NCBI RefSeq assembly: GCF_024648825.1
Contig: NZ_JANBBE010000004.1
Span: 248,001 to 312,000, forward strand
Length of the DNA: 64,000 nucleotides
Direction of reading: 5' to 3'
Source of the DNA: Lentzea californiensis
Lineage (GTDB): Bacteria; Actinomycetota; Actinomycetes; Mycobacteriales; Pseudonocardiaceae
Shown: positions 59,537-64,000 of the stretch, piece after piece
Layout: each line of letters starts with the position of its first letter
Numbering within the stretch: the stretch's first letter is position 1
The notes under the pieces: generated by a model
Databases searched by the model: none
The model's input: the letters and a program-made list of their open reading frames with translations, nothing else
What the model was told of the DNA's origin: nothing
Program-made: the position numbers and the translations under genes

Positions 59537-59716
59537 GCGCCTCCGCGCGCTCCCAATCGGCTGGTCAGCACCGGTTTGGGGGTGCATCGGCCACGTAACG
59601 ATCCGGCCACTTGCGCAACTTCGGGCCACCCCCTGTCGTCACCTAATCGGGGGACGCCCAAACACCTTCGTGCAGGCAGTCTCGGGAGCGGACACAAGCA
59701 GATCGGAAGTACGTCC

Positions 59717-60904
59717 ATGGGGATGTGGAGCAGGCGCGGTCTTGGGGTGGTCGCAGCGGGGGTCGCTGTGATGCTGATCGCAGGCTGTTCGGGGGGTGGC
59801 GGCGATGCGGTGGCCGGTGGCGGTGGGGAGTCGAGCGCTCCTCCGCCTCCGCCGAAGCCCGTCACGCTGACGCTGGCGTTGAACAACGGTGTGGCCGACG
59901 TGTCGCCCGGTCTGCCCGTCATCGCGACGGCGGCGGACGGGAAGCTGACGGACGTCAAGCTGACCAACCCCGACGGCAAGGTCGTCGAGGGCAAGATGAA
60001 CCCCGAGTCGACGCAGTGGACCAACACTGAGCCGCTCGGGTACTCCAAGACGTACAAGCTGGTCGCCACGGCCACCGGCGAGGACGGCAAGACGGAGACC
60101 AAGGAGTCGTCCTTCACCACGGTGAAGCCGCGCACGCTCACGTACGTGTCGACGAACCCCCAGGACGGCACCACGATCGGCGTCGGACAGCCGCTCGCCT
60201 TCTACTTCGACGAGCCGGTGGCCGACAAGGTCGCGGCCGAGAAGATGCTCGAGATCACCACCGAGCCCAAGGTCGAGGGCGCCTTCTACTGGTTCAACAA
60301 GAAGGAGGTGCACTGGCGTCCGGAGAAGTTCTGGAAGCCGGGCACCAAGATCACGATGAACATCAAGGTCTACGGCAAGCACATCGGTGACGGCATCTAC
60401 GGCCAGGAAGACCGCGTCATCACCACGACGGTCGGCGACGAGGTCATCCACGAGGCCGACGGCCAGACGCACCAGGTGATCACCAAGGTCAACGGCCAGG
60501 TCGTGCGCACCATGCCGACCTCGATGGGCAAGCCGGCCGACGCCACTCCCACCGGCACGTACGTGCTGATGGAGAAGTACAACCACATGATCATGGACTC
60601 GACGACGTACGGCCTGGCGCTGGAGAACGGCGGCTACAAGACGCCGGTCGACTGGGCGTACCGCATGTCCAACAGCGGCATCTTCTTCCACGGCGCGCCG
60701 TGGTCCATCGGCGACCAGGGCCACCGCAACGTGAGCCACGGCTGCCTGAACCTCTCGCCGGAGAACGCCAAGTGGGTGTTCGACAACAGCAAGCAGGGCG
60801 ACGTCGTGGTCGTCACCAACTCCGGCGGTCCCGTGCTGGAGCCGTGGGACGGCTTCGGCGACTGGCAGGTCCCCTGGGCCACCTGGGTCCAGGGCAACCG
60901 CTAA
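59717..60904 (+). CDS. L,D-transpeptidase lipoprotein (LdtMt2-like)
   Basis: 395 residues from ATG 59717, seven bases after GGAAG. Lipobox LIAGC at about residue 22, then a Gly/Ser/Pro linker, two Ig-like domains (VTLTLALNNGVADVSPGLPV; RTLTYVSTNPQDGTTIG) and a YkuD domain with IFFHGAPWS and NVSHGCLNLSPENAKWVF, including the catalytic Cys. It makes 3-3 cross-links in peptidoglycan on the outer face of the membrane. Convergent with the ABC-F gene, whose stop is four bases away. Confidence 0.92.
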   Translation: MGMWSRRGLGVVAAGVAVMLIAGCSGGGGDAVAGGGGESSAPPPPPKPVTLTLALNNGVADVSPGLPVIATAADGKLTDVKLTNPDGKVVEGKMNPESTQWTNTEPLGYSKTYKLVATATGEDGKTETKESSFTTVKPRTLTYVSTNPQDGTTIGVGQPLAFYFDEPVADKVAAEKMLEITTEPKVEGAFYWFNKKEVHWRPEKFWKPGTKITMNIKVYGKHIGDGIYGQEDRVITTTVGDEVIHEADGQTHQVITKVNGQVVRTMPTSMGKPADATPTGTYVLMEKYNHMIMDSTTYGLALENGGYKTPVDWAYRMSNSGIFFHGAPWSIGDQGHRNVSHGCLNLSPENAKWVFDNSKQGDVVVVTNSGGPVLEPWDGFGDWQVPWATWVQGNR

Positions 60905-60908
60905 GCCT

Positions 60909-62534
60909 CTAGGAAACCGTCACCTGACCGTCCGACACGGTCAGGTGACGGTTCACCTGCACCGCCTCCAGCATCCGCCGGTCGTGCGTCACCAGCAGCA
61001 ACGTGCCGGGGTAGTTCTCCAGCGCCGTCTCCAGCTGCTCGATCGCGGCCAGGTCCAGGTGGTTCGTCGGCTCGTCCAGCACCAGCAGGTTCACCCCGCG
61101 GCCCTGCAGCAACGCCAGTGCCGCCCGCGTCCGCTCACCCGGTGACAGCGACGCCGCCGGGCGCATCACGTGCGCCGCCTTCAGGCCGAACTTGGCCAGC
61201 AACGTCCGCACGTCCGCCGGGTTCATCTCCGGCACGGCCTCCTCGAACGCGTCCACCAGCGGCAGGTCGCCCAGGAACAGCCCGCGCGCCTGGTCCACCT
61301 CGCCGACCACGACGCCGGAGCCCAGAGTCGCGTAACCGGAAGCCAGTTCGACGCGCCCGAGCAACGCCGCCAGCAACGTCGACTTGCCCGCGCCGTTCGC
61401 GCCGGTGATGGCGACCCGGTCCGCCCAGTCGATCTGCAGGTCCACCGGGCCCAGCCGGAAGCCGCCGCGCTCGACGACGGCCGCCCGCAACGAGGCCACG
61501 ATCGCGCCGGACCGGGGAGCGGACGCGATCTCCATCCGCAGCTCCCACTCCTTGCGGGGTTCCTCGACGACGTCCAGCCGTTCGATCATGCGGTCGGTCT
61601 GCCGGGCCTTCGAGGCCTGCTTCTCGGTGGCGTCGGCACGGAACTTGCGGGCGTTCTTGTCGTTGTCGGTCGCCTTGCGCCGGGCGTTCTTCACGCCCTT
61701 GTCCATCCACGACCGCTGCATGCGTGCACGGGCCTCCAGCGAGGCCTTGGTGTCCGCGAACTCGTCGTAGTCGTCACGGGCGTGCTGACGGGCCCGTGCG
61801 CGCTCTTCGAGGTACGACTCGTAACCGCCGCCGTACAGGCGCACGGAGTTCTGGTGCAGGTCGAGCTCCAGCACGCTTGTGACCGTGCGGGCCAGGAACT
61901 CGCGGTCGTGCGACACCACCACCGTGCCGGCGCGCAGGCCCGTGACGAACTTCTCCAGCCGCTCCAGGCCGTCGAGGTCCAGGTCGTTGGTCGGCTCGTC
62001 GAGCAGGAAGATGTCGTAGCGGCTGAGCAGCAACGAAGCCATCCCCGCCCGTGCCGCCTGGCCGCCGGACAGCGAGGTCATCAGCGCGTCGAGGCCGACG
62101 GAGAGGCCCACGTCGGCGATGACTTCGAGCGACCGTTCCTCCAGGTCGGCGCCGCCCAGCGCGAGCCACTGGTCGAGCGCGTCCGAGTAGCCCTCGTCGT
62201 TGCCGGCGGTCAGCGCCTCGGTGGCCGCGTCCAGTGCGGCCTGGGCGTCCGCGACACCGGTCCGGCGGGCCAGGAAGTCGCGGACGGTCTCGCCCTCGCG
62301 GCGTTCCGGTTCCTGCGACAGGTGCCCGACGTTGGCCGCGGGCGGGCTCAGCGTCACGCGGCCGGACTCGGCGGGGACGAGCCCTGCCAGCGTCTTGAGC
62401 AACGTCGACTTGCCCGCGCCGTTGACGCCGACGAGGCCGATGACGTCTCCGGGAGCGACCACGAGGTCCAGCCCGGAGAAGAGGACGCGGTCACCGTGGC
62501 CGGCGGCGAGGTCCTTGGCGACAAGAGTGGTCAC
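60909..62534 (-). CDS. ABC-F family ATPase
   Basis: 541 residues from GTG 62534, six bases after GGAG. NBD1: LVGVNGAGKSTLLKTLAGLV, SLSGGQAARAGMASLLLSRY, IFLLDEPTNDLDLDGLERLE. A Lys/Arg-rich linker (SWMDKGVKNARRKATDNDKN) follows, then NBD2: ITGANGAGKSTLLAALLGRV, SLSPGERTRAALALLQGRGV, LVLDEPTNHLDLAAIEQLET. ABC-F proteins act on ribosomes rather than as exporters. A longer frame would run over tRNA-His and is rejected. The end of the coding sequence contains a hairpin that can end the convergent transcript. Confidence 0.9.
   Translation of the reverse strand: MTTLVAKDLAAGHGDRVLFSGLDLVVAPGDVIGLVGVNGAGKSTLLKTLAGLVPAESGRVTLSPPAANVGHLSQEPERREGETVRDFLARRTGVADAQAALDAATEALTAGNDEGYSDALDQWLALGGADLEERSLEVIADVGLSVGLDALMTSLSGGQAARAGMASLLLSRYDIFLLDEPTNDLDLDGLERLEKFVTGLRAGTVVVSHDREFLARTVTSVLELDLHQNSVRLYGGGYESYLEERARARQHARDDYDEFADTKASLEARARMQRSWMDKGVKNARRKATDNDKNARKFRADATEKQASKARQTDRMIERLDVVEEPRKEWELRMEIASAPRSGAIVASLRAAVVERGGFRLGPVDLQIDWADRVAITGANGAGKSTLLAALLGRVELASGYATLGSGVVVGEVDQARGLFLGDLPLVDAFEEAVPEMNPADVRTLLAKFGLKAAHVMRPAASLSPGERTRAALALLQGRGVNLLVLDEPTNHLDLAAIEQLETALENYPGTLLLVTHDRRMLEAVQVNRHLTVSDGQVTVS
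60915..60953 (+). terminator. Terminator hairpin inside the ABC-F 3' end
   Basis: Perfect 17-bp stem: AACCGTCACCTGACCGT (60915-60931) with its complement (60937-60953), five-base loop. It lies within the last 15 codons of the ABC-F gene and just after the transpeptidase stop. Confidence 0.75.
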
Positions 62535-62611
62535 AGCGCGCTCCGACAGATGGGGTTCGGGGGCTTGCCCCCGGCGTGGGGCCTGGGGGCTCGGCCCCCA
62601 GAAACACAACG

Positions 62612-62654
62612 AAGCCGGGTTGTGTTCGCGCTTTCCGCGAACACAACCCGGCTT
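62612..62654 (-). terminator. Terminator hairpin of tRNA-His
   Basis: Perfect 19-bp stem: AAGCCGGGTTGTGTTCGCG (62612-62630) with its complement (62636-62654), five-base loop. It is five bases downstream of the tRNA on the minus strand. No strong T-run, so it may also serve 3' processing. Confidence 0.7.
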
Positions 62655-62659
62655 ATCCG

Positions 62660-62732
62660 GGTGAGTGACGGGACTTGAACCCGCGACACCTGGGATCACA
62701 ACCCAGTGCTCTACCGACTGAGCTACACCCAC
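62660..62732 (-). tRNA. tRNA-His (GTG)
   Basis: 73 bases plus an encoded G-1 at 62733. Acceptor GTGGGTG pairs with CACTCAC; D-arm GCTCAGTCGGTAGAGC; anticodon stem CTGGG/CCCAG around TTGTGAT (anticodon GTG); T-arm CGGGTTCAAGTCCCG; C73 opposite G-1. Confidence 0.95.
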
Positions 62733-62797
62733 CATTGCTGGTCGTTGACCGGCATGGGAAGCATAGCAACGGCATCCACTGATATTGAAATCGGGGG

Positions 62798-63400
62798 TCA
62801 GTCGACGTTCTTGAGCAGGTCAGCGGCGACGGCCTGGGCCTGCTCGGTCGACGGACCGGGCTGCGGCACGAACGCCGTGCGCCGGTAGTACGCGAGCTCT
62901 CGGATCGACTCGACGATGTCCGCGAGCGCGCGGTGCGCGAGGCCCTTGCCGGGCTGCGCGTAGTAGATGCGCGGGTACCAGCGCCGGCACAGCTCCTTGA
63001 TCGACGACACGTCGACCATGCGGTAGTGCAGGTGGGCGTCCAGCGCCGGCATGTCGCGGGCGATGAAGCCGCGGTCGGTGGCGATGGAGTTGCCGGCCAG
63101 GGGAGCGGTCCGCGGGTCGGGGACCCACTCCTTGATGTAGGCCAGCACGGCGGCCTCGGCTTCCTCCAGGGAGACCGCGGACGCGCGCACCTCCTCGGTC
63201 AGGCCCGACTTGGCGTGCATCTGCATGACGACCTCCGGCATCGAGGCGAGCACGTCGTCATCCGCGTGGATCACGATGTCCACGCCGTCGCCGAGCACGT
63301 TGAGCTCGGCGTCCGTGACCAGTGCCGCGATCTCGATCAGAGCGTCCTTGCCCAAGTCGAGTCCGGTCATCTCGCAGTCGATCCACACCAGACGATCCAT
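62798..63400 (-). CDS. orn: Oligoribonuclease
   Basis: 200 residues, ATG 63400 (GTG 63403 is directly upstream). DEDDh exonuclease motifs: [20 protein letters not shown] (Exo I, D and E), [20 protein letters not shown] (Exo II) and the final H-x(4)-D in [14 protein letters not shown]. It degrades 2-5 nt RNA and pGpG to mononucleotides. Upstream of tRNA-His in the same direction, an arrangement usual in actinomycetes. Confidence 0.95.
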   Translation of the reverse strand: MDRLVWIDCEMTGLDLGKDALIEIAALVTDAELNVLGDGVDIVIHADDDVLASMPEVVMQMHAKSGLTEEVRASAVSLEEAEAAVLAYIKEWVPDPRTAPLAGNSIATDRGFIARDMPALDAHLHYRMVDVSSIKELCRRWYPRIYYAQPGKGLAHRALADIVESIRELAYYRRTAFVPQPGPSTEQAQAVAADLLKNVD

Positions 63401-63475
63401 CACGCCGGAAACATTACTGCGCGGAGCGTCAACTTCGAGTGGCGGCGTGCAGCAACCTGATTACGCTCCTCGTGC

Positions 63476-64000
63476 ATGACGGCTCAAGCTGAGATCGCTG
63501 CCGGGTACGCGTCGGAGAGCGCGGCCATCGAGCTCGGCGCCGTGCTGGTCGGCGGGACGGTGGAGCCGGCCGCCCACGTCCGCATCCCGCTGGCCATGGT
63601 CAACCGCCACGGACTTGTCGCGGGCGCAACGGGAACCGGCAAGACGAAGACCCTCCAGCTGCTCGCCGAACAGCTGTCCGACAACGGCGTTCCGGTGCTG
63701 ATGGCGGACGTGAAGGGCGACCTGTCCGGTCTGTCGCAGCAGGGTGTGGACAGCGACAGGACCAAGGCCCGTGCCGCGGACACCGGGGACGACTGGCTGC
63801 CGGCGTCGTACCCCGTGCAGTTCCTGTCGATCGGCACGGGCGGCCTCGGCGTTCCCCTGCGCGCCTCGATCACGAGCTTCGGGCCGATCCTGCTGTCGAA
63901 GGTGCTGGGTCTGAACGACACCCAGGAGTCGACGCTCGGGCTGATCTTCCACTGGGCCGACAGCCGCGGCCTGCCGTTGCTCGACACCAAGGACCTGCGC
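63476..64000 (+). CDS. HerA-like DUF853 ATPase, 3' end outside window
   Basis: 175 residues are visible from ATG 63476. RIPLAMVNRHGLVAGATGTG then KTKTLQLLAEQLSDNGVPVL contains Walker A GATGTGKT; VLMADVKGDLSGLSQQG is the Walker B region of DUF853 (YjgR-like) proteins. The family is related to HerA/FtsK motor ATPases; the role is unknown. Divergent from orn with a 75-bp gap. Confidence 0.9.
   Translation, partial: MTAQAEIAAGYASESAAIELGAVLVGGTVEPAAHVRIPLAMVNRHGLVAGATGTGKTKTLQLLAEQLSDNGVPVLMADVKGDLSGLSQQGVDSDRTKARAADTGDDWLPASYPVQFLSIGTGGLGVPLRASITSFGPILLSKVLGLNDTQESTLGLIFHWADSRGLPLLDTKDLR

Larger units (their letters stand above)
59341..59537. repeat. Direct repeat, copy 2: tRNA-Lys gene with flanks
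   Basis: Second copy of the segment at 47780-47975, same orientation, 11.5 kb apart. Terminator stem, tRNA, leader and -10 region are all shared with scattered differences. Confidence 0.85.

Noticed and set aside
62535..62735. Extension of the ABC-F gene upstream to an ATG at 62735
   Set aside because: It would run through tRNA-His and its terminator hairpin; GTG 62534 has a good ribosome-binding site and starts the ABC-F domain.

Overview
The window is high-GC DNA with many GTG starts, short or overlapping operon junctions, ECF sigma/anti-sigma pairs, ANTAR regulators, WXG-type proteins and DrrAB-like exporters. Together these point to an actinomycete, most likely of the order Pseudonocardiales (Lentzea/Saccharothrix-like). 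That placement is inferred from gene content and is not proven.

1-8.2 kb: a PD-(D/E)XK-plus-helicase (DUF2075) gene that runs off the left edge, a decayed pRiA4b-ORF3-like gene and a DUF2786 protein. Next comes a five-gene minus-strand operon (YbaB-like protein, EspC-like small protein, membrane protein, WXG-type helical protein, second membrane protein) facing a type VII secretion-associated gene. 8.3-13.8 kb: an NCS1 permease, hydantoinase A, DUF917 protein and PucR regulator form a compact hydantoin/purine-type nitrogen cluster. 13.8-17 kb: an orphan histidine kinase lacking the usual phospho-acceptor His, a methyltransferase abutting the 3' remnant of an ABC-F gene, and a MarR gene behind two adjoining palindromes. 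17-21.5 kb: a Tat-exported isoquinoline-oxidoreductase-type molybdoenzyme pair with an ArsB-like transporter and a USP-like protein. 21.5-28.5 kb: a TIM-barrel-like protein, a bacterial PARG, then a ribbon-helix-helix protein, DUF4097 protein, DrrAB-like exporter, P450 and SDR.

28.5-36 kb: a secreted metzincin, a desaturase, and a SigK/RskA locus whose three transcription units (sigK-rskA, fasciclin lipoprotein, membrane molybdopterin oxidoreductase) share a promoter pattern with a fixed 15-bp spacer. The molybdoenzyme gene runs into the 3' remnant of a second fasciclin gene. 36-39 kb: two secreted low-complexity proteins, one a four-module GNGGN/collagen-like protein with His/Trp-rich linkers. 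39-42 kb: a STAS protein and three GAF-ANTAR proteins. 42-47.7 kb: a second desaturase coupled to an AI-2E-type permease, a TetR unit with a clear operator and a dead hydrolase gene, and a DUF1996 protein whose ribosome-binding site lies in a 16-bp hairpin.

47.8-59.5 kb is bounded by two direct copies of a tRNA-Lys gene with their promoters and terminators. Inside are a 5'-truncated AraC gene, an orphan accessory gene, a 5'-truncated tyrosine recombinase meeting a 5'-truncated HINT/colicin-D-like toxin head to head, an intact colicin-D-type immunity gene and a tachylectin-like secreted protein broken by one frameshift. Ordinary genes follow (M20 amidohydrolase, MarR, DinB-like, XRE, M23 peptidase). 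59.7-64 kb is core genome: L,D-transpeptidase, ABC-F ATPase, tRNA-His, oligoribonuclease and the start of a HerA-like DUF853 ATPase.

The best candidates for under-described biology are the five-gene type VII-like operon, the SigK regulon with its fasciclin remnant, the modular repeat protein, and the toxin/integrase breakpoint between the duplicated tRNA-Lys genes.
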